From Ridgeia piscesae (Eukaryota > Annelida > Polychaeta > Sabellida > Siboglinidae), in assembly GCA_025642075.2 (NCBI GenBank), contig JAODUO010001043.1:1-64000 (forward strand): a stretch of 64,000 bases of DNA, read 5' to 3'. The notes beneath the pieces are model-generated. The model was not told the origin of the DNA and searched no databases. It worked only from the letters and a program-made list of their open reading frames with translations. Position 1 is the first letter of the stretch, and every line of letters begins with the position of its first letter. Shown here piece by piece: positions 41,352-52,330 of this stretch. The position numbers and the translations under genes are program-made.

Positions 41352-41885
41352 AGGGATACTCCAGTCAGTGAGAGGTTCACAGTATTAACTTACATACGTA
41401 TACTATATTGGCTGTGCCTAGTAACTGTGGACAGAGATCGTTAATAAACAATTAGTTATAGTTTAATGGTATTAAAAACATGCTATCTTAGATTCAGAGC
41501 GCTGCCATCTTGAGACTTATGCACCAGTGACGTAAGCCAAATCGTTTACGTCACTGGCGCTTTGTTGTAAAAAGCAAGGATTGGCGGAATCTTCGCTAAT
41601 AATTGTGATTGTGACGTAAGCAGTCCGCGACATACTGGATACATCAAATACCATTGGAGACATAGGATTTTCGAACGTGCATCGCCAGTGACGTAAGCGA
41701 TTTACGTCACTGGCGTGTAAGTCTTAAGATGGCAGTGCCCTGATTCCAACGTGAAGTGTTTCTCGTACAACTATACTATAATTAATTGTTTATTAACGAT
41801 CTTTATGCACAATTACTATGCACAACCAATATATTATACAGATGTAAGTAACTGGTGTGAATCATTCACTGATTGGAGTATCCCT
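41352..41885. mobile_element. TTAA-flanked MITE, almost entirely inverted repeat
   Basis: Left end AGGGATACTCCAGTCAGTGA, right end (reverse complement) AGGGATACTCCAATCAGTGA, flanked by TTAA at 41348-41351 and 41886-41889. The two halves stay complementary, with mismatches, for roughly 200 bp. Nested inside are two smaller palindromes made of GTGACGTAAG...TTACGTCACTGGCG. No ORF. The TTAA duplication and AGGG ends point to the same superfamily (Kolobok-like) as the 19433-25621 element. It lies between the 3' ends of TMEM18 and EFHC1. Confidence 0.9.
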
Positions 41886-42219
41886 TTAAATGACACCCTC
41901 CCTTGCTAAACCAATTGTGCATATCAATCTGCAAACCCCGTGTACAAACTGCTGGCATACAATGGTGTTTGTGTCATGTCACTTCTAGGATGCAAAATAC
42001 CTATCGTGTCGTTTTACTGTGTGTACCAACCAAGTGTGTTGCAATGGGGAACCTACAGAACTAATCATCCAGGTGGCGCCATTATGCAAGTCAGTTCGCA
42101 TGTTGTTAAGTGCCAGTGTTGCATTACCTGGTTACGCCACATTCATTCATTATATCCACCCTTTGTTATCATACGTTGTATTTATAACCATTGGTGTCTA
42201 AAAGAACTCAAAAGGTGAA

Positions 42220-43179
42220 CTAAAAAAGAAATTAGCAGCGCATATGTAAAGAATACGATTACATCACTGGAGTTGAGTTGCGTATTAGCACCATCTAGCA
42301 ACCAATCCTGTAGATTCTCCATTCACATATATCAAGAACAATTAGCATAACACCAACAGATTTTATTACCGACTTCATTAAGGCTGCCGATTGCTATCGG
42401 CAATCACGTTTTGCACAAAATCCTGGAATTGTCCTTATAAGGTACACAACTGAAATATAAGAACTTAGCATGCACTATATAGCATGCATCACTGATTTAC
42501 CAAAATGTGGCCATATTTGAGTCGTCTATACAGTATAGTAGAAGCCTGCATATTAACATTTATTTGTACAATACATTCTAGGTTTGTAAATACATATATA
42601 TGATCACATAATTTTACTGCTAAACGCAACTAGTCAAGAAGTTATTAATTCATATATATCAAGGTGATCAGCACGTAGACATGCAAAATTAAATCATGTA
42701 AGAAAACTGCAAAAAATTGCTTGTTTGTACTAAATGTAGAAGTGTTCAGTTTCAGCCATTCCAAAATTGCTTTAAAATTCATACGTTAACTAGCAGTTGG
42801 CAATAAATGTGCCAATACATATTACGTTCTGCTAGATACACTTTGATACTGTAATTGGGGCGTTGTTGTTTGTTGCATCAAGAAAAAATGTACAACACAA
42901 ATCTTATATCACAGTTGTAGGGCTCTTACACCAGCCAATGACACGCTGAAGACATCTACCCTCCCTAGGGAGTATGAGTCCCTTCCCATGGACTAGGGAT
43001 CCCTCTCCATTTGTCTGGAATCTACTACTTTGAAGCAGGTATCCTCTCCCTAGAGGGCAGGAATCCTTTTCTTAGGGGGCAGGAATCCTCTTCATAAGAG
43101 TTTGAGATCCTCTCCCTGGCAGATTACATGGATCTACTCCCTAGGGGCTGGGACCCCTCAAAAAGGTGAGATTAACTCA
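42220..43179. other. Region downstream of the EFHC1 stop
   Basis: AT-rich, no exon recognised. 42950-43160 contains an irregular repeat of GGGATCC/CTCTCCCTAG-type phrases, probably within the EFHC1 3' UTR. TTTATT (minus-strand AATAAA) occurs near 42357 and 42561 as possible polyadenylation signals. Confidence 0.4.
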
Positions 43180-43335
43180 CTATGGGGCGGGGATCCTGCC
43201 AGTGGCCAGGGAAGGGGGCATAGGGTGGGTGACGATGGGGTTGTAGGTGGCTGCTGTGTGCTTCTCAGCCTCGAAGAAGGTGCGCATCTCTTCCAGTGTG
43301 ATGTGTTCTGGGTCGGCTCCGATACGTGCTGCCAG
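43180..43335 (-). CDS. EFHC1: EFHC1 exon 14 (last)
   Basis: 51 codons plus TAG at 43182-43180, acceptor TCTCCAG, phase 0. Encodes a helix pair and ends [13 protein letters not shown]. Confidence 0.85.
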   Translation of the reverse strand: MAARIGADPEHITLEEMRTFFEAEKHTAATYNPIVTHPMPPSLATGRIPAP

Positions 43336-46300
43336 CTGGAGACAGAATAATCACCATTAGTTTGTTTTACTGTTTTACTGTAGTGGACTAGAGCTCGACA
43401 CAAATATGGATAAAGTTCTACAGAGGTCACAGAGAAGGTAACACAAAAGCAGGTAGCATTTGTTATGAACACTGCTGCATACAGAAGGGTGACGTGGCAC
43501 CCAGGACAATCCTATGACAACAAGCACATGGAAACCTGGACACCAGTGCTAGGAATCAGTAGAGTTGCAAGTGACAATGAGGGGACAGATGAGTCTAGAC
43601 ATAAGTTTGGTGTCAGTAGAGTTGCAAGTGACAATGAGGGACAGAGGAGTCTGGAGACAGATGTTGGAGTCAGTAGAGTTGCAGTGACAATGAGGGACAG
43701 ATGAGTCTAGACATAAGTTTGGCGTCAGTAGAGTTGCAAGTGACAATGAGGGACAGATGAGTCTAGACATAAGTTTGGCGTCAGTAGAGTTGCAAGTGAC
43801 AATGAGGGACAGATGAATCTAGACATATGTTTGGTGTCAGTAGAGTTGCAAGTGACAATGAGGGACAGATGAATCTAGACATGTTTGGTGTCAGTAGAGT
43901 TGCAAGTGACAATGAGGGACAAAGCAGTCTGGAGACATGAATTACTTCCTTCTTCAGACCAGAGGGCCTGGATACTGTGTGGAGTGTGTGGCAGTAAACT
44001 TACCCCGTCGATGATGTCTGGGTCTGCAGGTAGGTGGTGGTGACTGACAAGAGCTCGCAAGTTCTCCTTGCTGATGAAGCCCTGACGGTTTGTGTTGATG
44101 GACAGGAACACGTGGTCCTTGCGGTTACTTGCTGTGATCGCAAGCTTCTTCAGCTGACCTTCCACCTCATTCACGAGTGACTCCCTGTCTGTCAGTCTGA
44201 TGGCAGCACCATTACATTCAGTTTCCAAGACAGCAATGTGATATTTCATTATCACAACGTTTCTGATGTGATTAAACATGTTTGACCATCGCATATATTG
44301 CTTCATTGTTGAATAGTCAAATTTTCATTGCAGAAAATGTAGATAATTTTGGGCAACCTAATATTCTGATGTGGTGATGCTACTAGTATTACACATAAAA
44401 TGGTAGCATTTGTTAAATGCATTTCTACTAGTACTCTTTATGCTAACATGTCCAATATATAAACCCATATTTCGCAATCCAATCATATTAAAGCAAACAT
44501 AACAGGGTTGTTTAATGTGTGGTAGTGGATTACGTTTTCAATTATGACAATTAGTCGTAAAATATTGGTTTTCATCTAGTCGCTGCAAATATTGACACAA
44601 ACTTCTGTAATATTTGGTCATGTTTATAAGGTTGAGCTCTACCCTGACCATTTGGATAGGGTCACTGCACTTACCCCGCATCTCGTGTCACGTGTGTTGG
44701 CCCACCCTTCAGTGGCTCCCCTGGTGGTGGGTTATCTAGCAGCTTGCCCTGCACCGACTGCACAGTGTGCTCTGAAAGTGTCAGAGAACGCTGCTGGTGA
44801 ATGGAGCAGAAGTGAGAGTTACATCTTTACGCTGGTATTCTAGAGAAGTCAAGATGATGTTTGACTGAAAAGGCTGGCAGGGAGAACAGCAACTTGATCA
44901 GTCGTGAGGACTATGTAAGAACTTTCCTTCATACTCCTGCACCAATTGTGTTGACATTGTATCCGATGTCATCTATGGTCTAGTGACCAGTTACATTTTT
45001 AGTGTGACATTTGGAATTTATATTTTCTATTCGCATTCAGAATAATGCTGATCTGTAGCACTGTTCTATAATGTTTTGTTAGGCCACTTTATAAACAAAT
45101 CTTCCCTTTTTGAAATCTGGGAGTGATATATTAGATAAATTAGTACTTCTGCTTAGACCACAGGTGTCAGACAGTCAGTTGGCAGGTTTATGTTTGTGTC
45201 ACCATGCCGCCATTTTAAAACTATACTTTGTATCTTGCTGGAAAGACTCTAAAAGCCATTTGTGTTTCTATGTCTCATTTCAGCCAGAACTACACATGGC
45301 CAAACACTGTATTAGAAATATGTGCTGTGTCTGACAGCAAGTTGGGGACATGATGTCCGACCATTGTGACACTCACCAGGGAACTGGGACGCGTGCTCCT
45401 TCATGTAGGTCAACACAAACTCATCAGCATTTATGATGACAAAGCGATGTCCAAACACCTCAATGATGGCGCCGATGAAGCAGTCGGCTGGGCCGTAGAA
45501 CTGGGGAGAGTTTGGGGTGCTGCACACAGAATGCTCAGATCAGTACATGCTTGCACATAACACTCTGTGTAATCTGTAAGAATTCTATATGTTCATTGAT
45601 CAAAAACAGTATCTCTGAAGAAGAGGGTAGTTCACACAGCTGGACAGTGGCTGCTGGTCCAGGAAACCTACTCGAATGTGAACTTGGAAGTTGCCTACTG
45701 GATCCCTTACCATATTCCCTTATGTGCCCCCTACAATGTATCCTACAGTGCCCCCTACCGTGTGCCTTACCATATGTCCCCTACCATGTCCCCTACCATC
45801 TGCCTTATCATGTGCCCCTACCATGCCCTCTATTGTGTCCCCAATATGATGCTTGCAGCGCCCCCTACCTGCCAGGCTTGGCAACGCGGGTGTTCTCAAG
45901 GAACTTGCCCCCAATGATGCCCGAATTGCGCACAGGGGGCTCGTAGATAGTCATTGTGTCGTTGGAGAGGTGGTAGGAGATGATGAAGCGACGACCTTGA
46001 TCCTCAGGGTGAGGGGTGTCCTGGGGGAATAATGTCAACATTAAAAAACTGTATTTTCCATTCAAAATGTGGCATTAAAAATTACTTTTTGACAGTCAAT
46101 AATAAAACAGATAAAATGCACACATACATGCCTCATATATTCATACAGCATGCCTCATCACACTCACTATGCAGTAGCGTTTATTAAATAGCAATAACAC
46201 ATGAAATAAAAACCACTGTTCTAAATATACAACCAATGATATGAGTTGAGTCCCATTTGTGCTCTATACCATCATTGGTAACTCACCAACAATGCCTCGA

Positions 46301-49300
46301 ATCTGAGATTCTTGTGGTCGTTGTCGAGCATCTTGATGTAGTCCTTCTTGGGTGGCTGAGGTACAAGTGACAGACAGGACTGCATCGAGTCCTCCAGTGA
46401 ACCAAACCCATTGTATGGCGCCACTTCCTGTGGGAGGAAAGTGACGGTGAGTGGAATACATTAAAGTCAGACCACATATGGGATGAAGAGAGCAGATGCT
46501 GTCAGAGTGAAGGAAAATGAAAGATACCTTCTTTCACTGCATTCATCATAAGTTGACCTACGAACTTCATTTAAGGTGACTTATGACTGCTTGTCATCCA
46601 TGTCTCTCATTAGTCGAATATGGTTTTTTTCTGAAAGTGTTTGGATGGTTACTCTTAGCCCTTATTTTGTATTAGCTTACTATTACTGTAAACAGTACAC
46701 CCACGACTTTTGCATGGATATCCTATGGGCACAAAGTAACAGTGACCTGTTAAATAACACATACATGTTACTTGGAATGCTATAAAATAATGTTTCCTAA
46801 GACAAAATCTACCATGAATCAACCATTTGCATATATATACAAACCATCTTGGCATTTGGATTGGCCGGCTGGTCGACATTGACGGGGTCAAAGTCAGTGA
46901 CACCAAAGTTCTTCCAGTAGAAGGCCTTGGTGAAGTCATCGACATCGTAGATGAGGAAGCGTCTGTTGTAGATGGACACTGTGTCGCCGATGTGGAAGTC
47001 GCGGGGCGTGAAGTACGCCTTGATCTCCTGGTTACTCAGCTCCATGACGACATGGGGGAAGGTGGACGGGACATGGTAGCGGTCCTTTGGCACCTGGTGG
47101 GAGAGGACACCTGTGTTACAACTGTCTCCATGGTGATGGGAGTACAAACTTATCACAGCTTGATTGTTTGCGTTTATTAAGTTAAGTAAAATAATATATA
47201 TGCAAATTAACATACATGTTTATTAAGAAACAAAACCAAAGAAACATAATTTAGCATCCAAATGAAAAACTATTTGGTGAGGACAAATTATAACAACTTT
47301 CAGATGAATTTATAGAAGTAATGACATTATAATAGAAGAAATGCATACCTTGTGACGACAGATAAGCACAGGGAATGGGTCACGGCCGTCATTGGCGTCA
47401 TGAACCTCACGAATCTCAAGTGTGTCGTCCACCAAGTAGTACTGCAGTGGACAATGTGACATCATAGATAGTATCAGTGAACAATTATTACCAGAAAGAA
47501 TAATGGGATATTGTAAAAAAAATACTGAAAGTGGACAAGAATGGTGGAGCTGCTGAATGTTCTGAAGAAACAATTTGAATGTTGTATAGGCAATGTTATA
47601 ATAACATTATAACACCTGGTGCAGTATCTTTCTGTTTATCAGAGATGTACAGTATCACTAATCTCTGAAACATACATGTTAGTACAATCAAATAACTTGT
47701 CTTGCAACATAATGCTATAATCTCAATGCCGTGTATTGCTTCCAAACTCCTGGAGAACAACCTCACTTGCATTTCCAGCTACCAAAGAAATGATGGTGTA
47801 CTCTTACTTAGTTTAAAATAGAACACAACAGGTTTATCAAAGACTCCAGGTGGCAGCACTTACATGGAGGATGAACTTCCTCATCTGCCCAAACATCTTG
47901 TCCCTGTCATCCCAGACGCAGTAGAAGCGCAGCACTTTGCGGTCCATCTCCAGGAACTGACGCAGCTTGTCAAAGTCTGTCGGAGTCTTGTATGTCCTCA
48001 GCTCTGCAGCCTAAGGACCAAGAGTCCCATGTCTTTTAACAAGTGTCTACTTCAATAACCATACAAACAATGTATTTTTTTAAATAATAAAGTTTTGGTT
48101 AAAGTCATTGGTCACAGTAGCCACATAAACACTGGGAGGTCAACGGGAAATACAGTTTCTAACATACCAGTAGGCTTAGAAATGTAAGTAACATCCTGTC
48201 GAGTCAAGTACTACACATTTAAAAGAAATTATTACAACTGTGTACAATTTCCAGGGGCTAGCTATGAAAGTGTAATTCCTTTCCCATGACTTACCTTGAT
48301 ACGTCGCTCAATGTAAGGGTCACTTGGCACGCCCTCTGGGGGGTTGACCTCAATTCCCTCACTCGTCAAGTAATTCTGTGTAAAAAAGCAATAGCTTGTA
48401 TGCAATACGTAATATCACACAAAAATACCATTGATAATCATGCAGAAATGTCATCATTTTATTTCATATTATGACTGTTTGCTCCACAAGCCATAAATTG
48501 CTACTTTTAATCATTTTAATACAAACAATATTATTAATTATTACAATTAGATAATGTATTGTAGCTGTAAATGCTAACTATAATACTGCATTGATGTGTA
48601 GCATAATATGTTTATATATTTAAAATAATGGATATGTTAAAACTTATAATAACTATCATCTTTCGCTGTGTTCTACATTCACTCTTTCTCCCACTCCACT
48701 CTCATGCTGTCATTGCTGCCAGCATTAAAGATGCAGGACCCATAGATGGGACCACCGTGGTCCTACTCACACTGGTCCACTTGTCACAGTTGTAGATGTG
48801 GAAGACCTTGCCGTAGAAGGTGACATTGACACCAACGTTGAGGTCCTTCCAGTGCCAGTGGTCCCCCACGTCGTTCTTTGGCAGTCTCTGTCGCTTGATC
48901 AGTTTGCCTGCAGAACAACACAACTTGTCGTTACACGTTGATAAGATGCTGTATCATTATTAAATATTATAACAAGGCAAGCAAGCAATAAACCAAAAAC
49001 TAAATGCAGACAGATGTATCCTGTAGATGGCATCATTGAGAAAATTACCTCAGGTAGAATATACACCATTAAATGAATTTAAGATGCTTTATCAAATGCA
49101 AAAGATGCCATTGTGTGCCCAAGAACATACTTCCATGGCTACAATGTCCTGATGTTGGTGGCGCATCCTGGTGTAGAGTTGCTGTATGCAAGATCACTGA
49201 CTAGGAGCCAATTTTAAAGAGCAAAATTTGGCAAGAGCTCACAAGAATGTTAGTGACATAGTTCTGAGGTTGTACCTTGTGGGATGCCACTGTTTTCAAC

Positions 49301-51841
49301 ATGAGGTTCGATGACAGAGATACTGTCATCCTCTAGGTAGTAGTAGAGACCGACATGACGTACACGGAAGTGTTCCTCTGGTGACTCACACACAGTCTGC
49401 TTGAACCACGCGTCAAACTTCAACACCTGTCAATGAATGGAGACGTGTCTTACTAACAATGCAAACAATAATATAATGTTTAGGATGCTAATATAAAAAA
49501 TTACACAAAAAAGTATGTCTTAAAATATAATGTATCCAAATATGCCAATCATGAATATGGGAATTTGCAAATCACACTTTTGCAAGAGATGACATTGCAA
49601 ACGTCATTAAAGTGGCATTCCATAAAATGTAAAACTTCATTAGCGCTAAAATATAACACAACAGTAAAAGAAAATAATAATGAAAACTCTCACCATTAGA
49701 AATTTACTATGAACAGGTTACCTGTAAAGTTGTTTTCCACCATGTGCTATGTTATATTCTTACCTTTTTATCCCATGCAACATGGCCTGGAACAAAGTCC
49801 TCTGGTGGGGCTTGTTTAGCTTGACCATATGTCAAGGTCGGTTTGAAGTTGGCCAGTTCATCGAGCTCTGACTCTGAGAGTTGGTTGTACTGTATGGGAA
49901 TGCCCCCAACAGCCATCTCGGGGCGTCTAGGCAGGGCATAGCCATTCTTGTAGGTCAGGTTGTGGCTGACATGAAAGTTGGTTTTCTGAAAAGTTGAAAG
50001 TAAAACATTATATTAGCTAATTTAAGCTACTGAATGGGATAAAGTATGTTTAGTTAAACAGGTTCGTTTAAGCTTATGTGCTGTGTGTACTGTATCAAAA
50101 CATGATAATTTCACAGAAGTAGTTTCTCTGCTATATTTGTCTTGCAAATCGAAGCATAAATTGGACGTTATCTGGCTGCGCAACAAGCCGATGCATAACT
50201 TTATTTATGTAGACCACTTTAAGCTTGCTGCCACATGGGTGAATAATTGTGCACCCTAAGACCCAACCAAGCAATGACCATTGATAAATGAACACAGCAG
50301 ATAAAACTTAAATCTGAATATGACCGTAATGGCAGAGTAATTTTTTTATAAGTTGCCACAATTATAATGATTAATAAAACATTTCCAATGAAATATAGCA
50401 TATAATTACGTTAACTAATAATTTATTATGTTAACATGTTTAATTTAAAATGTTGTACAATTCAAATGTATACATTGCGTTGTAAAGTAATTTTGTGGTT
50501 GGCGTAAAGTAATTCTGTGTGAGGTATAATGTAATTCTGTGTGAAGTGTAATGTAATTATGTGTGATGTGTAATGTCACTCTGTGAGATGTGTAATGTCA
50601 CTATGTGTGAGGTGTATAGTAATTCTGTGTGAGGTGTAAAGTAATTATGTGTGAAGTGTAATGTAATTCTGTGAGATGTGTAATGTAATTCTGTGAGATG
50701 TGTAATGTCACTCTGTGTGAGGTGTAACATAATTCTGTGTGAGGTATAATGTAATTATGTGTGAGGTATAATGTAATTATGTGTGAAGTGTAATGTAATT
50801 ATGTGTGATGTGTAATGTCATTCTGTGTGAGGTGTAATGTAATTATGTGTTATGTGTAATGTAATTATGTGTGAGGTGTAATGTAATTCTGTGTGAGGTG
50901 TAAAGTAATTCTGTGTGAGGTGTAAAGTAATTATGTGTGAAGTGTAATGTAATTTTGTGAGATGTGTAATGTCACTCTGTGTGAGGTGTAACGTAATTCT
51001 GTGTCAGGTGTAATGTAATTCTGTGTGAGTGTAATGTCACTCTGTGTTAGGTGTAATGTAATTCTGTGTGAGGTGTAACGTAATTCTGTGTGAGGTGTAA
51101 TGTAATTCTGTGTGAGGTGTAATGTAATTCTGTGTGAGGTGTAATGTAATTCTGTGTGAGGTGTAATGTCGTAATCATGTGTGAGGTGTAATGTACATAA
51201 TTATGTGTGAGGTGTAATGTACGTAATTCTGTGTGAGGTGTAATGTACGTCACTCTGTGAGTGATGCATCTGTGAAGTTATTGTAACATTATTATATGCT
51301 GCATGAAATACTGACAGTTTATACCAAATGGTTATGGAATGTCAAATAATGTTGTATTAATTTATATAAATATTTTAATCAATAAATTTAAAACTTCATT
51401 TTGGGTCAATATTTACTTATTTATTTTAAGGTGTGTCATGTTACTAAAACCGCCCATGCATGCCTCAGGGGCTTGAAATATAAAAATGAAAAAAAAATAT
51501 CCGCCTTATGATTATTTTGTGATTATCACGCTTATTATTATTTAGGGCAACGTTTCTTGCAGATGTGACATCAACTTAAATTTGCAGTTATAACTCGTTT
51601 ACACTAGTAACTAGACATTATATTCGTGTTTACATAGCGACGTATCTCCAGATCCATACCAGACGTTAGTGTCGTTACCAAGGAGTCGATCAAAAAGATT
51701 GATTCAAACAGTCTTGCGATCCCCATTGAACGACAACGGAACGTGAACGTTCGCTATCAACCACTTTGAATGAAAACAAAAACATTCACTAACCGTAGGA
51801 TCCCTAAAGGTGTTTCCCGGTAGGAATGGAAGTCCTTCCAT
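43180..51841 (-). CDS. EFHC1: EF-hand domain-containing protein 1 (DM10 axonemal protein)
   Basis: Fourteen exons with GT/AG introns join in one frame of 669 codons plus stop (human EFHC1: 640). Exons, 5' to 3': 51841-51794, 49985-49764, 49426-49276, 48907-48771, 48375-48295, 48010-47864, 47441-47349, 47093-46845, 46427-46287, 46020-45869, 45519-45377, 44771-44675, 44196-44004, 43335-43180. The N-terminus [12 protein letters not shown] matches the family's GLPFLPG start. Three DM10 domains lie at about residues 88-195, 236-360 and 413-520 (landmarks [42 protein letters not shown]). The C-terminal ~110 residues resemble an EF-hand region; its loop [12 protein letters not shown] lacks the terminal acidic residue, so calcium binding is doubtful. 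Known role: a microtubule inner protein of ciliary doublets (Rib72 family), hence expression in ciliated cells and sperm. EFHC1 is favoured over EFHC2 because blocks such as [13 protein letters not shown] and [14 protein letters not shown] match EFHC1 closely. Confidence 0.95.
43555..43938. repeat. 56-bp minisatellite in EFHC1 intron 13
   Basis: Seven copies of a 54-57-bp unit beginning TCAGTAGAGTTGCAAGTGAC (starts near 43556, 43613, 43670, 43725, 43781, 43837, 43891). Confidence 0.95.
44004..44196 (-). CDS. EFHC1: EFHC1 exon 13 (degenerate EF-hand)
   Basis: 193 bp, acceptor CCATCAG, donor GGG|GTAAGT, phase 2 to 0. Encodes a helix ([13 protein letters not shown]) and the loop [12 protein letters not shown]. 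The open frame continues upstream to 44306, but the acceptor at 44197-44198 restores the phase. Confidence 0.85.
44675..44771 (-). CDS. EFHC1: EFHC1 exon 12 (linker)
   Basis: 97 bp, acceptor CTTTCAG, donor GGG|GTAAGT, phase 1 to 2. Pro/Gly-rich linker ([12 protein letters not shown]) after DM10 domain 3; poorly conserved, supported by splice phase. Confidence 0.8.
45377..45519 (-). CDS. EFHC1: EFHC1 exon 11 (third DM10 domain)
   Basis: 143 bp, acceptor TGTGCAG, donor CTG|GTGAGT, phase 2 to 1. Encodes [20 protein letters not shown]. Confidence 0.95.
45705..45866. repeat. Degenerate CCCCTACCATGT repeat next to EFHC1 exon 10
   Basis: Ten or so irregular 9-18-bp units (CCCCTACCATG, TGCCTTACCAT and variants), abutting the exon 10 donor. 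On the gene's strand many units read ATGGTAGGGG or ATGGTAAGG. Confidence 0.85.
45869..46020 (-). CDS. EFHC1: EFHC1 exon 10 (third DM10 domain)
   Basis: 152 bp, acceptor CCCCCAG, donor CAG|GTAGGG, phase 0 to 2. Encodes [13 protein letters not shown] and [14 protein letters not shown]. Confidence 0.95.
46287..46427 (-). CDS. EFHC1: EFHC1 exon 9
   Basis: 47 codons, acceptor CCCACAG, donor TTG|GTGAGT, phase 0. [16 protein letters not shown] and [10 protein letters not shown] lead into DM10 domain 3. Confidence 0.93.
46845..47093 (-). CDS. EFHC1: EFHC1 exon 8 (second DM10 domain)
   Basis: 83 codons, acceptor CCACCAG, donor ATG|GTTTGT (a weaker donor), phase 0. Contains [20 protein letters not shown]. 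Confidence 0.95.
47349..47441 (-). CDS. EFHC1: EFHC1 exon 7 (second DM10 domain)
   Basis: 31 codons, acceptor ACTGCAG, donor AAG|GTATGC, phase 0. Encodes [20 protein letters not shown]. Confidence 0.95.
47864..48010 (-). CDS. EFHC1: EFHC1 exon 6 (second DM10 domain)
   Basis: 49 codons, acceptor TCCTTAG, donor CAT|GTAAGT, phase 0. Contains [20 protein letters not shown]. Confidence 0.95.
48295..48375 (-). CDS. EFHC1: EFHC1 exon 5
   Basis: 27 codons, acceptor TACACAG, donor AAG|GTAAGT, phase 0. Encodes [14 protein letters not shown] between DM10 domains 1 and 2. Confidence 0.92.
48771..48907 (-). CDS. EFHC1: EFHC1 exon 4 (first DM10 domain)
   Basis: 137 bp, acceptor TCTGCAG, donor AGT|GTGAGT, phase 1 to 0. 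Encodes [12 protein letters not shown] and [10 protein letters not shown]. Confidence 0.95.
49276..49426 (-). CDS. EFHC1: EFHC1 exon 3 (first DM10 domain)
   Basis: 151 bp, acceptor TTGACAG, donor AAG|GTACAA, phase 0 to 1. Encodes VLKFDAWF and [14 protein letters not shown]. Confidence 0.93.
49764..49985 (-). CDS. EFHC1: EFHC1 exon 2
   Basis: 222 bp, acceptor TTTTCAG, donor AAG|GTAAGA, phase 0 both sides. Contains [11 protein letters not shown] and [10 protein letters not shown], both family landmarks. Confidence 0.93.
50495..51262. repeat. 22-bp minisatellite in EFHC1 intron 1
   Basis: About 35 copies of a 20-22-bp unit containing GTGTGAGGTGTAATGTAATT. Variants with CAC or TAT substitutions dominate the left part, and the right part is most homogeneous. 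A run of frame-open copies at 51047-51253 is an artefact. Confidence 0.97.
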
Positions 51842-52330
51842 TGTCGAACGAACGACTATTTCTTACGTATATGCAGTGAAAGAATGCTGTGGCATAACTT
51901 GAATAAAAATCTCGGTTGATAGACGGAACGTGTTTCCCGGTTGTCAAGGCGGTTGCTGGGAACAGTGCGCGTACGATCGCGCGAGACATGAACGAGAATA
52001 ACCGTGCTGCAGAGGCGCCGTCTGGTGGACATTGCGCATAAGAGCGGCAAATCCAACGGATGGGTTTATGTTCGGTCGACTGACGATTGCGTTAATCCAG
52101 CTCGCGATGCATAATGACTAAGGTGAGACTGCATGGATTGTTTCGCCTCATAGGTCTCGCATGAGTATCCCTCTAACATAATGCGAGTGCAGCGACCGTT
52201 ATATCATTCAATGTCGCCTGTCATTACGACATTGGTCTGGTCTGTCTGCGTCGTTGCCGTTCGGCTTCGATGGTCTGCGAGTGGGACTGCTGTCAGTGAC
52301 AGCTAAAAGGCAAACCAGTGCCAATGCTGA
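51640..52330. promoter_or_regulatory. CpG-rich EFHC1 promoter region, possibly bidirectional
   Basis: CpG dinucleotides become frequent (e.g. GCGCGTACGATCGCGCGAG at 51967) compared with the AT-rich surroundings. EFHC1 starts leftward at 51841. On the plus strand ATG ACT AAG at 52114-52122 runs into a donor GTGAGA, a possible first coding exon of a divergent gene. No TATA box recognised. A good RFX X-box, expected for a ciliary gene, was not found. Confidence 0.45.
51794..51841 (-). CDS. EFHC1: EFHC1 exon 1
   Basis: 16 codons, ATG at 51841-51839, donor ACG|GTTAGT, phase 0. Conserved [10 protein letters not shown] start supports this ATG. Confidence 0.9.

Noticed and set aside
41940..42218. 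92-codon ORF between TMEM18 and EFHC1
   Set aside because: No domain, no exon signals, overlapping frame also open; probably chance.
51675..51965. RFX X-box-like half-sites (GTTACC, GTTGTC) upstream of EFHC1
   Set aside because: Only half-sites with poor partner halves; not distinguishable from chance.
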